Shown here piece after piece: positions 40,437 through 48,987 of a stretch of DNA of 64,000 bases. Within the stretch, counting starts at the first letter, position 1, and every line of letters begins with the position of its first letter. Source of the DNA: DIGJ01 sp041821315 (lineage in GTDB: Bacteria; Bacillota; Clostridia; Lachnospirales; Lachnospiraceae); assembly GCA_041821315.1 (NCBI GenBank), contig JBGUEO010000008.1:1-64000 (forward strand), read 5' to 3'. The notes beneath the pieces are model-generated. The model saw only the letters and a program-made list of their open reading frames with translations. It did not search any database and had not been told where the DNA came from. The position numbers were made by a program, and so were the translations under genes.

Positions 40437-40991
40437 CTAATGATTATATTGAATACTATCCCTTATCTTTTCTGCCATTTCTTTTCCACATAAATACGTG
40501 ATAATCGATAAAGAAAATGGAATAGCTGTTCCAAGTCCACGACTTGTAATTACTGTTTTATCGGTCACGACTTCTTCATAACAGATATCAGCTCCTAGTA
40601 GCTTATCTTCATACCCTGGATAACATGTCGCCCTCTTTCCATCTAAAATCCCCGCCTGTCCTAGCACACTAGGTGCTGCACAAACTGCCGCTAATGCCTT
40701 ACCACTAACATAAAACTCTTTTATTTTTTGATTTACACCACTATGTGCAAGTAAATATTTTGTTCCAGGCATTCCACCTGGAAGGACTAGCATATCAACT
40801 GTATCAAAATCATACGCTTCAAATAAATAATCCGCTTCAAAACAAATCTGATGAGACCCCGTAATTTTTAAAGAACCACTAATCGAAACGGTATCAATTG
40901 TAATACCTGCTCTTCGGAGTAAATCAACAACGGTCAACCCTTCAATCTCTTCTAAACCCTCTGCTATAAAAATTGCAACTTTTGACATCAT
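40437..40991 (-). CDS. DJ-1/PfpI family protein
   Basis: The 184-residue protein has the DJ-1/YajL layout: VAIFIAEGLEEIEGLTVVDLLRRAG at the N-terminus, M-LVLPGGMPGTKYL in the middle, and the nucleophile elbow A-AVCAAPSVLGQAG with Cys104. It could be a glyoxalase, deglycase or chaperone. It is the last gene of a leftward five-gene operon and ends next to the symporter remnant. The second ATG (40988) has slightly better spacing to AAGGAAG. Confidence 0.88.
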   Translation of the reverse strand: MMSKVAIFIAEGLEEIEGLTVVDLLRRAGITIDTVSISGSLKITGSHQICFEADYLFEAYDFDTVDMLVLPGGMPGTKYLLAHSGVNQKIKEFYVSGKALAAVCAAPSVLGQAGILDGKRATCYPGYEDKLLGADICYEEVVTDKTVITSRGLGTAIPFSLSIITYLCGKEMAEKIRDSIQYNH

Positions 40992-41007
40992 ATCTTCCTT
41001 TCTTCGC

Positions 41008-42507
41008 CTATATCTTTAATACATATAAATAAGTTCCTTCTTTTTTTGAAATTTCATATTCCTCTTTTATCATATATCCATTTTTTGTTGAAAGCTTTTT
41101 TACCAACTCTCGATTATGAGAATACAGCACTATAATTCCTTCCGGATTCAAATGTATCTTTGCTTTTTGAAAGAATTTTTCATATAACACTTGAATATCT
41201 GCTTCCATACTTTTCCCTTTTGTAAATGGCATATCCGATATAATTTCATCAAATAGATACTCATGTTTAAAATCAAAAAAATCACGATTGATATAGTGGA
41301 TTATCTGATGTGCACCTTCTGTATTTACTTTTGCCTTTTCGATTGCTTCACCATATAGATCAATTCCATACATTGTGTTTGCTTTTCTAAACTTGTGTCG
41401 TTCAATTAGCATTGTTCCTGTACCACAAAATGGATCTAAAATCTTAGCATCATCTTTTAAATAATCGGATGCTAACAAACAAGAAAGTGCTGCATTTACC
41501 GGTTTTATACTACTTGCAATTACTTCCTTCCGATACATAAAACGAGTATCCTCTAAGGTAAATAATTTAACCAAAACATTAAATGCACCCGATTTGTTTT
41601 CAATTAACCGAATTTCAAATTCATAATTCGAAGTTGAATTAACAAATTCACGACTTGTCAAACGCTCTAATTCGCTGGAAAGTTTTTTAGTTAATGCACT
41701 TTTTTTATCCAAAGCAAGTCGCGATTTACATTCAATTCGAAAATAAAAAGGTGCTTTTCCTTGATGACGGTCTTTTATAAATGTTACAATATTTGATTCT
41801 GCTATTTTTCGAGCCGCTTCTTCCGGATTCATCGGGCAAGTCTTTATATCATTCACAACAAATAATAGTTCCTCATAATAACGAAGTTCTAACATTTGCT
41901 CCAAAGAATCTGTCTTAACAATAATGCCAGCATTAAACGGCTTTGCCTCTACCGAATCAGGAAGCTTGTCTATGATTTTTAAAATATGATTACGATTTGT
42001 CAACAAAATATATTCCGAAGGTATATGTTCCCCTTTAAACTTATGTGGTTTTACTCCTTCTAGCATAATCATCATATCAGACAAAACTCGTAGTTCCTCA
42101 GTCATATGTTTCTTATGTTCAAGACTAATTTCCTTACTTGAAATTTCGTTCAGTCTTTGTTTCAATTTCGTTGCATACTCTCTAAAATCATATTCTTTTA
42201 TTGCCAGTAAATAGGAGCTCTTAACAAATAACGTTTCTTCTTTTTCATAGGCTTCATACAAAGGTTTTAAAAGATCTTTTGCATCAAGTTCACCCATGAT
42301 TAACGCTACATTTTTTCTTACCTTTGGATCTTCATGTTGTAATAAGGTTTCAAAGAGAGAATAATCACCACTTAAAAAATATAGAAAGGCATGTCTTTCT
42401 TTCCCTTCCTTCAATATTTTTCGTAACAGACTTAAATTCTGTCTCACCTCAATTCCTTTTTGTATCTGTTCATACGTATCACGAATCACACTTTTTGTTT
42501 CTTCCAC
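41008..42507 (-). CDS. HEAT-repeat plus UPF0020/TrmG10-type methyltransferase
   Basis: The 499-residue protein has helical HEAT-like repeats at residues ~40-140 (L-L-Q-HEDPKVRKNVALIMGELD), a THUMP-like middle (I-E-CKSRLALDKKSALTKKLSSE) and a C-terminal class I methyltransferase with motif I ILDPFCGTGTMLIERHK and I-SDMPFTKGK as catalytic D-M-P-F. This resembles RNA guanine-N2 methyltransferases (RlmL/TrmG10-like). The HEAT domain fused in front is unusual. It is coupled to the operon (13-16 nt gaps). Confidence 0.8.
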   Translation of the reverse strand: MEETKSVIRDTYEQIQKGIEVRQNLSLLRKILKEGKERHAFLYFLSGDYSLFETLLQHEDPKVRKNVALIMGELDAKDLLKPLYEAYEKEETLFVKSSYLLAIKEYDFREYATKLKQRLNEISSKEISLEHKKHMTEELRVLSDMMIMLEGVKPHKFKGEHIPSEYILLTNRNHILKIIDKLPDSVEAKPFNAGIIVKTDSLEQMLELRYYEELLFVVNDIKTCPMNPEEAARKIAESNIVTFIKDRHQGKAPFYFRIECKSRLALDKKSALTKKLSSELERLTSREFVNSTSNYEFEIRLIENKSGAFNVLVKLFTLEDTRFMYRKEVIASSIKPVNAALSCLLASDYLKDDAKILDPFCGTGTMLIERHKFRKANTMYGIDLYGEAIEKAKVNTEGAHQIIHYINRDFFDFKHEYLFDEIISDMPFTKGKSMEADIQVLYEKFFQKAKIHLNPEGIIVLYSHNRELVKKLSTKNGYMIKEEYEISKKEGTYLYVLKI

Positions 42508-42520
42508 TCCTTGACCTCCT

Positions 42521-43873
42521 CTAAGCTAACACATTTTCTTTTTCATATTGATTCATCCTTTTTACCGCATATATATAACTTACAACTAAAATAAAATCTG
42601 CCAGCAACCATGCTGCTGGGTTTGCAAGGCATGCTCCTTCAAATCCCAATTTCCCAACTAGTAAAAATGCAACTGCCGCACGTCCAATTAACTCACTGAC
42701 TCCTGCAAACATAGCTATAAAACTATATCCCATTCCTTGCAATGTATTTCGAAGAACAAATAGTGTTCCAAGCATTGGAAAACTAAACGAATTATATCGA
42801 ATAAATAAGATTATGTAAGACATAATTTGGGTTTGTGAACGATCAATAAAAAGGAGTGCCACCTGATGCCCTAACAACTGCACAACTGAAATTGTTATGA
42901 TGCACGCCGCTATCATTAAAATAAAACTAGCTTTTACACCCTTCCTAATTCTTCCATATTCGAGAGCTCCCTTGTTTTGGCTGCAATACGTTGCCATTGA
43001 CATTCCAATCATTTCAAACGCACCATTAAACAGCATACATATCTTACCGCCTGCTGTCATTGCCGCAACCGCAATTGCGCCAAGTCCATTCACCGCAACT
43101 TGAATGATAATAGTACCAATTGCCGTTATAGAAAACTGTAATGCCATAGGGATACCTGTTCCAAGAAGGTGTACCATTTTTATCGTATCAATTTTTATTT
43201 CACCACGTTCAAACTGCAATACTTCATATTTTTTATACATATATACCATACAGACTATACCCGATACCCCCTGAGAAATAACGGTCGCTAATCCTACCCC
43301 AAATGTGCCTAAATGAAAGACTAATACAAACACCAAATCCAAAATAATGTTAATTAGCGATGCCCCCATTAAAGCAAATAAAGGTGTCTTACTATCCCCA
43401 ATCGATCGAAGTATAGCCGCTGTAATATTATATAACATACTTACTATAATACCTGCTAAAATTATGATAATATAACGATAGGCATCTTCTAAAATTTCAT
43501 CCGGTGTATTCATTACAATTAAAATCTTACGACAATATAACATTGTAATTGGTGTCAGAATCGCTGAAATTATAATCGTAAGATAATAAGAATTTGCAAT
43601 ATAATTGCGCATTCCTTTAAAATCTTTTGCACCAAAACGTTGCCCAAACATAATACCAAATCCGCCACAAGCACCCATTGCAAATCCAAGTATTAAAAAA
43701 TTAAAAGCTCCAGTAGCTCCCACTCCTGCCAAAGCATTAACTCCAACAAATTTCCCAACTATAATAGAATCCACCATGCTATATAGTTGTTGAAATAAAT
43801 TTCCTAAAAATAAAGGAATAAAAAATCGAAAGATAAGTGGCAACGGATTGCCACTTGTCATGTCTCTTGCCAT
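42521..43873 (-). CDS. MATE family efflux transporter
   Basis: The 450-residue membrane protein begins MARDMTSGNPLPLIFRFFIP, with about twelve hydrophobic segments and MATE signatures LFQQLYSMVDSIIVGKFVG and G-ATGAFNFLILGFAMGACGGFGI, plus G-M-S-MATYCSQNKGALEYGRI in the second half. It exports cationic or other small molecules using Na+ or H+. I chose ATG 43873 behind TAGGAGATAAT; the longer frame overlaps luxS. It lies directly after luxS in the operon. Confidence 0.9.
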   Translation of the reverse strand: MARDMTSGNPLPLIFRFFIPLFLGNLFQQLYSMVDSIIVGKFVGVNALAGVGATGAFNFLILGFAMGACGGFGIMFGQRFGAKDFKGMRNYIANSYYLTIIISAILTPITMLYCRKILIVMNTPDEILEDAYRYIIIILAGIIVSMLYNITAAILRSIGDSKTPLFALMGASLINIILDLVFVLVFHLGTFGVGLATVISQGVSGIVCMVYMYKKYEVLQFERGEIKIDTIKMVHLLGTGIPMALQFSITAIGTIIIQVAVNGLGAIAVAAMTAGGKICMLFNGAFEMIGMSMATYCSQNKGALEYGRIRKGVKASFILMIAACIITISVVQLLGHQVALLFIDRSQTQIMSYIILFIRYNSFSFPMLGTLFVLRNTLQGMGYSFIAMFAGVSELIGRAAVAFLLVGKLGFEGACLANPAAWLLADFILVVSYIYAVKRMNQYEKENVLA

Positions 43874-43881
43874 ATTATCTC

Positions 43882-44361
43882 CTACTCTGGATATTCCAAA
43901 TTTTCTGTTTTGATACAAAGAAGAGTCTCCTCTAAATAACGATTTGCTATCCATTTCGCCATTGGTAAATTCATATCCAGATAGTTTCCACAATCTCTTG
44001 CGGATGCACCAGGAATATCTCCTTCAAAATCTCGAATAAAAATAAAAAGATTTTGAATCAATTCCACAACATCCTTTGATTCATAGTTTCCTGATAACAA
44101 TAGATAAAAACCGGTACGACAACCCATTGGACCAAAATAAATGGTTTTATCTGCATATTCTTTATCATTTCTTAGATAGGTTGCAGCCAAATGTTCAATC
44201 GTATGCATTTCTGCTGTATTCATCACTGGTTCTTTATTCGGTCTTGTTAATCGAAGATCAAATGTAGTAATCGTTTCATTCCCCACATAATCTTTTCTAG
44301 AATTGTAGATCCCTGGGAGTAAATTTAGATGGTTCACGGTAAAACTTGCTATTTTTTTCAT
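43882..44361 (-). CDS. luxS: S-ribosylhomocysteine lyase (LuxS)
   Basis: The 159-residue enzyme makes homocysteine and the AI-2 precursor from S-ribosylhomocysteine. The metal site is visible as HTIEH (His53, His57) and D-CGNY (Cys124), and the substrate loop as FGPMGCRTGFYL (with Cys81). It overlaps pfs by 4 nt (ATGA), giving the two steps of the activated methyl cycle in one operon. Confidence 0.97.
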   Translation of the reverse strand: MKKIASFTVNHLNLLPGIYNSRKDYVGNETITTFDLRLTRPNKEPVMNTAEMHTIEHLAATYLRNDKEYADKTIYFGPMGCRTGFYLLLSGNYESKDVVELIQNLFIFIRDFEGDIPGASARDCGNYLDMNLPMAKWIANRYLEETLLCIKTENLEYPE

Positions 44362-45053
44362 TCGTATTGACCCACCATTTCTATCATTAATTTTATACTT
44401 CTCTCAATTGCTAACGCTTCAAATGCAGGATAATCCATCTGAGCACTATCATCTGCTTTATCCGATATTGCACGTATGATAACAAAGGGAACATCATTAA
44501 GAAATGCGGTCTGTGCAATTGCTGCACCTTCCATTTCCGTACAATACCCTTGAAAATTCTCATAAATCCAGTCTTTCTTCTCTTTACTTGAGATAAACTG
44601 GTCACCACTTACCACGCGTCCTACAAACACACAAATTTCAGAGTTCACCTTTTCACAAGATTCTTTAGCCAAATGAACTAGCTTTTGATCCGCAGGAAAC
44701 GAAAGTACATCCATTCTTGGTATCTGTCCAACCTCATATCCAAATGCACCCGCATCCATATCATGATGCAATACATCACTTGATAACACAATATCACCAA
44801 TATTAATTTCATTTTTTAAAGATCCAGCAATTCCCGTATTAATTAAAGCATGCACCTTATAATCATCCACAAGAATCTGAGCACAAACTGCTGCATTCAC
44901 CTTTCCTATTCCACTTCGAACTACTACTACCTCTTTTTTACAAAGTTTTCCTGTAAAAAACTCCATGCCTGCTTTTTTTATAATTGAAATATCTTCCATA
45001 CACTCTTTCAGCTTTAAGACTTCTTCATCCATTGCACCAATAATTCCAAGCAT
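44358..45053 (-). CDS. mtnN: 5'-methylthioadenosine/S-adenosylhomocysteine nucleosidase
   Basis: The 231-residue enzyme (MLGIIGAMDEEVLKLKECME) hydrolyses SAH and MTA. Conserved parts are V-V-VRSGIGKVNAAVCAQIL, A-L-INTGIAGSLKNEINIGDIV, the C-TEMEGAAIAQTAF substrate segment and V-IIRAISDKADDSAQMDY with the catalytic Asp. I chose ATG 45053; the frame to 45095 adds a basic leader not seen in the family. It directly supplies LuxS. Confidence 0.95.
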   Translation of the reverse strand: MLGIIGAMDEEVLKLKECMEDISIIKKAGMEFFTGKLCKKEVVVVRSGIGKVNAAVCAQILVDDYKVHALINTGIAGSLKNEINIGDIVLSSDVLHHDMDAGAFGYEVGQIPRMDVLSFPADQKLVHLAKESCEKVNSEICVFVGRVVSGDQFISSKEKKDWIYENFQGYCTEMEGAAIAQTAFLNDVPFVIIRAISDKADDSAQMDYPAFEALAIERSIKLMIEMVGQYE

Positions 45054-45102
45054 TCCTATATTACCTCTCTTTGCCTTTTCTATTTTAATCTTCATTGCCT
45101 AC

Positions 45103-45131
45103 ATTCTACCAAAAGAATATGCGTTTGTCTA
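45103..45131 (-). promoter_or_regulatory. Promoter for pfs-luxS operon
   Basis: On the minus strand: TAGACA (45131-45126), 17 nt, TAGAAT (45108-45103). It lies about 50 nt upstream of the pfs start, and no other gene lies between. Confidence 0.65.
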
Positions 45132-45156
45132 TTTGACTTTAGCAGAATATATAATA

Positions 45157-45208
45157 AAAATCCAGTTCTTTTATCATGAATATTTCACAAAAAAGAACTG
45201 GATTTTTT
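45157..45208 (-). terminator. Rho-independent terminator after chemotaxis receptor gene
   Basis: A perfect 16-bp inverted repeat (AAAATCCAGTTCTTTT and its complement) with an 18-nt loop just 3' of the receptor stop; it ends in T runs. Confidence 0.85.
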
Positions 45209-45210
45209 CT

Positions 45211-47268
45211 TTACTCAATTGTATATTTTTTGACTAACACATTTAATTCATTTACTATTGTATCCATTTTTTTAATCTGCCTTGAAACACCCTCTAGTTC
45301 CTCTGCCTGTCGAATTGTGGATTCCGAGACCTCTTTGGAGGATGCTGCCGATTCTTCAGATATTGCCGAGATATTTTCGACTAAGCTCAGTAATGCATTT
45401 TTAGCATTTGATACATACTGAATACTCTCTGTTATTACGCGAGAACTCCCGCCAACTTGTGCAGTAGTACCATTTAACTTTTGAAACATCTCTTTTGTAT
45501 TACTAAGCGCCTCTTTTGTATCAGCAATTGCTGATTTAGTCGTCCCCATCTTATCATTGGTAGCTTTTACAATTATAATAATTTCATTGATTATCTTCGC
45601 AATTCCTTGTGTTTCCTTTGTTGACAGTTCTGCTAACTTACGAACTTCGTCTGCCACAACAGCAAATCCCTTTCCCTGTTCGCCAGCTCTGGCGGCTTCG
45701 ATTGAAGCATTTAGAGCAAGTAAATTCGTCTGTGTCGCAATCCCTCCTATTGTATCTACAATCAATCGAATGGATTTGGATTTTTCCTGTAATTGCTCAA
45801 TTCGCTCTTCCACTTCATCCAATGCATACATGCTATCTTTAAAATGACCATCCAAGTTATTAAGTGTTCCCATTCCTTCATGACTCATTTGTTCCATGAT
45901 ATCTATATTATCATTCACACTTTCAATACTTGAAATCATGCTATCTAAGTGCATTGATAATTCACTGGTATTTTCATATACCTGACTATTCTCTTGTGCT
46001 AAGTCATAGGTTCCTTGCGAAATTTCTTCCGTTGCATTTGAAATTTCACTGCTGGAATGCGTAATTGCCTCCAGTGAATTTCGAATAGTACCAGAAGAAT
46101 CTTTAATCGTACTTGAAGTTTGTTTTACATTTGTAAGCATTCCTTTCAAATCAAACGTCATACTATTAAATGCTTTGATTAATATCCCCATTTCACCACC
46201 ATGTTTTCCCTCTACGGACACATTCAAATCCCCTTTTGCTACTTTCTCAGCAATCTTGGTCATGGTTACAATCGGTTTCATAATCTGATTGATAAGTAAA
46301 ATCATAATAAGTCCCATTACAACTAGGATAAGAAAACTTACTCCAATTCCTAGATTTAAACTTTCTTTTAAATCATTTACCAAACTGCTTGTTTTTTGAG
46401 AAAGAACTTCAACATTTTTGAAATATGGAGCCTCTTCAATCGTAAGCTTCAATACATAACTTACCGAATCATCACTGCTTACTGGATAATAAATAGAACT
46501 TATAGCATCCTTTGATGTGATACTCTCTTTCCCACTAGAAAAGACCTTCTTAAATTCTCCGTCCTTTGTTTCCTGTCCTTCTACATATTCAGAGCCACTT
46601 AAATTCTCGCCAATTGTCATTAAAACTGTACTTTCACTGTCTACAACGACTAGTGATGAAAAGCCTTCCGTTCCTTCTGTAAACTTTGCCACCGATTCTT
46701 TAATATGATCCGAATTAAGTGCTGCTTCAATACATCCTTGTCCATCTTTTCTTGCAATTGCTGTGTACTTGAAAATATTTCCACTTTGAACCGAAATTTT
46801 TAAGTTTGATGTTATTACCATATCTTTATTTTTCAATAAATCCCGGTATCCATCCCAAATATCAAACAGATTAATGGATAGAGAAGCTGGATCCGTAGAA
46901 AGAATAAAATCACCCGTCTTATTGGTAACTTGTAAATCACTCATTCCCATTTTCTTTGTAATTGCATGTAACTGAGTATCGGTTAAATGCGGGTTAGCAT
47001 CAAAGATCTCTTGCAAATAATAGGATGCATTCAGCATTGTTACATCAATCGACTCTTCCAACGAAGTCATGTACTCGGCAATACCTTTGGACATATCAAC
47101 CAAATTATATTGAATATCCTCTTTTGATTTTTCAGATAATGTTACTACTGTCTCATCTAACCCTTTTGCTACCTTTGTCTGCTGTTGCATGTTTTGAAGA
47201 ATCAAGCAACCAATCATAATTGTAATTGCAACTACGATTAATAGTCCCAATTTTTTTCTCACGGACAT
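45211..47268 (-). CDS. Methyl-accepting chemotaxis protein
   Basis: The 685-residue receptor has a first membrane helix (~residues 8-26), a periplasmic-side Cache-like sensor (~35-300; ISIF-x-Y-T-A-I-A-R-K-D-GQGCIEAAL), a second helix (~305-330; GIGVSFLILVVMGLIMILLI), a HAMP domain, and a cytoplasmic signalling helix with IGGIATQTNLLALNASIEAA and E-QGKGFAVVADEVRKLAELS. It detects small ligands and controls CheA. GGGGGG leads into ATG 47268. The gene stands alone. Confidence 0.95.
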   Translation of the reverse strand: MSVRKKLGLLIVVAITIMIGCLILQNMQQQTKVAKGLDETVVTLSEKSKEDIQYNLVDMSKGIAEYMTSLEESIDVTMLNASYYLQEIFDANPHLTDTQLHAITKKMGMSDLQVTNKTGDFILSTDPASLSINLFDIWDGYRDLLKNKDMVITSNLKISVQSGNIFKYTAIARKDGQGCIEAALNSDHIKESVAKFTEGTEGFSSLVVVDSESTVLMTIGENLSGSEYVEGQETKDGEFKKVFSSGKESITSKDAISSIYYPVSSDDSVSYVLKLTIEEAPYFKNVEVLSQKTSSLVNDLKESLNLGIGVSFLILVVMGLIMILLINQIMKPIVTMTKIAEKVAKGDLNVSVEGKHGGEMGILIKAFNSMTFDLKGMLTNVKQTSSTIKDSSGTIRNSLEAITHSSSEISNATEEISQGTYDLAQENSQVYENTSELSMHLDSMISSIESVNDNIDIMEQMSHEGMGTLNNLDGHFKDSMYALDEVEERIEQLQEKSKSIRLIVDTIGGIATQTNLLALNASIEAARAGEQGKGFAVVADEVRKLAELSTKETQGIAKIINEIIIIVKATNDKMGTTKSAIADTKEALSNTKEMFQKLNGTTAQVGGSSRVITESIQYVSNAKNALLSLVENISAISEESAASSKEVSESTIRQAEELEGVSRQIKKMDTIVNELNVLVKKYTIE

Positions 47269-47283
47269 ATAGTATTCCCCCCA

Positions 47284-47333
47284 CTTATATGATAAAATTA
47301 TTTTTTATTGCTAAAAAAATTTTATCATATAAG
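47284..47333. repeat. 16-bp perfect inverted repeat at receptor promoter
   Basis: Arms CTTATATGATAAAATT (47284-47299) and its exact complement (47318-47333), 18 nt apart. The right arm covers the -10 of the receptor promoter; the left arm lies just before its ribosome binding site. Candidate operator. Confidence 0.65.
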
Positions 47334-47347
47334 TTAACCGTTTTCAA
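47319..47347 (-). promoter_or_regulatory. Promoter for chemotaxis receptor gene
   Basis: On the minus strand: TTGAAA (47347-47342), 17 nt, TAAAAT (47324-47319). The -10 is inside the right arm of the inverted repeat. Confidence 0.7.
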
Positions 47348-47348
47348 T

Positions 47349-47402
47349 AGTCAAATCCATCGAATCAAATATTTATAATAATATGATACCATGGATTTGA
47401 CT
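47349..47402. repeat. 12-bp inverted repeat between gltD and receptor gene
   Basis: Arms AGTCAAATCCAT (47349-47360) and ATGGATTTGACT (47391-47402), 30 nt apart, in an AT-rich spacer. Purpose unknown. Confidence 0.55.
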
Positions 47403-47411
47403 ATAAAATTA

Positions 47412-47452
47412 GGACTGTAGCGAAACGATTGTAATCGCTCCACTACAGCCCC
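47412..47452 (-). terminator. Terminator after gltD
   Basis: A compound hairpin (outer CTGTAG/CTACAG, inner CGATT/AATCG) about 30 nt after the gltD stop, followed by a T-rich run on the minus strand. Confidence 0.7.
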
Positions 47453-47481
47453 ATCAAATCAAAAAAATATTGATTGATTAC

Positions 47482-48969
47482 TTATTGAAGATTTGTATAT
47501 CCCATTAAATGAGCATCTACTTCTTTTGCAACTTCACGTCCTTCATTAATTGCCCATACCACTAACGACTGTCCACGGCGCATATCTCCAGCTACAAATA
47601 CTTTTTCTATATTTGTTGCATAATACCCTGGCTGAGTTGCCACATTTGTTCTCTCATTAAGTGTTACATTAAATGCCTTTGCCACATAGTCTTGAGTCCC
47701 TAAAAAACCAGCTGCAATAAAAACAAAGTCTGCATCGACGCTAAACTCACTTCCTACTATTTCTTGCATACTAAGGCGTCCTGTCTTTTCATCTTTTTTA
47801 GCTTCTAATTTCACACAGATTACTTTCTTTAATACTCCATTTTTATCTTTTACAAATTCTTTGATTGTCGTTTGATAAATTCTTGGATCACTACCAAATA
47901 CAGCAATTGCTTCTTCTTGACCATAGTCAGTTTTTAGAATTTTCGGCCATTCTGGCCATGGATTGGATGCAAGTCTCTCCTCTGGTGCTTTTGGCATCAT
48001 TTCGATTTGAAGCACCGATTTTGCCCCTTGTCGAATGGATGTACCAACGCAGTCATTTCCAGTGTCTCCACCGCCTACAATAACCACATTTTTTCCCTTT
48101 GTGTTGATAAAGTTTCCATCCTTTAGGTTGGAATCCAATAAACTCTTTGTGGTTGCCTTTAAAAAGTCTACTGCAAAGTATACCCCGTTTGCATCTCGTC
48201 CTGGTGCATTGATGTCTCTTGGATTGGATGCACCACATGCTAAAATAATTGCATCAAACTGACTTAACACTTTATCTACTTTTTTATCTTTACCAACATC
48301 AACACCTGTGATAAATGTGATACCTTCTTTTTCCATCATTTTTACACGACGCTCAATAATAGTCTTTTCTAATTTCATATTTGGAATTCCATACATCATA
48401 AGCCCGCCTACACGGTCGGAACGTTCAAATACGGTAACAAGATGACCTCTTTTATTCAACTGATCCGCAGCTGCAAGACCGGAAGGTCCAGACCCTATGA
48501 TTGCAACACTCTTTCCTGTTCTTACTTTTGGCGGATTCGCTACAAAATTACCCTCTTCAAAAGCAGTTTCAATAATTGCATATTCATTTTCTTTTATCGT
48601 AACCGGATTACCATTTAAGCCACAAGTACACGCTGCCTCACAAGGTGCTGGACATACTCTTGCCGTAAACTCTGGAAAATTGTTTGTCTTAAGTAAACGA
48701 TACAACGCTTGTTCAAGACTATCTTGATATACTAAATCATTCCATTCTGGAATCAGGTTATTTAGTGGACAGCCTGATGTCATACCCCCAATCATCATAC
48801 CCGACTGACAAAAAGGCACTCCGCAATCCATACATCTTGCTCCTTGGCATCTACGTTCTTCTTTCGAAAGAGGGCTGTGAAATTCATTATAATTTTTGAT
48901 ACGTTCCTCAGGTTTTGAGGCTTTTGTATCCTTTCTTTCATATTCCATAAATCCTGTTGCTTTTCCCAT
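47482..48969 (-). CDS. gltD: Glutamate synthase small subunit
   Basis: The 495-residue protein passes electrons from NADPH to the large subunit. The N-terminus carries the Fe-S cysteines (A-RCMDCGVPFCQSG, G-CPLNNLIPEWNDL, A-RVCPAPCEAACTCG), followed by an FAD-binding site (V-AIIGSGPSGLAAADQLNKRG) and an NADPH site (V-VIVGGGDTGNDCVGTSIRQG). It ends 513 nt short of nothing unusual; length is typical. It is 18 nt downstream of gltB and belongs to one operon. Confidence 0.97.
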   Translation of the reverse strand: MGKATGFMEYERKDTKASKPEERIKNYNEFHSPLSKEERRCQGARCMDCGVPFCQSGMMIGGMTSGCPLNNLIPEWNDLVYQDSLEQALYRLLKTNNFPEFTARVCPAPCEAACTCGLNGNPVTIKENEYAIIETAFEEGNFVANPPKVRTGKSVAIIGSGPSGLAAADQLNKRGHLVTVFERSDRVGGLMMYGIPNMKLEKTIIERRVKMMEKEGITFITGVDVGKDKKVDKVLSQFDAIILACGASNPRDINAPGRDANGVYFAVDFLKATTKSLLDSNLKDGNFINTKGKNVVIVGGGDTGNDCVGTSIRQGAKSVLQIEMMPKAPEERLASNPWPEWPKILKTDYGQEEAIAVFGSDPRIYQTTIKEFVKDKNGVLKKVICVKLEAKKDEKTGRLSMQEIVGSEFSVDADFVFIAAGFLGTQDYVAKAFNVTLNERTNVATQPGYYATNIEKVFVAGDMRRGQSLVVWAINEGREVAKEVDAHLMGYTNLQ

Positions 48970-48987
48970 GTCTTCTACATCCCCTTT

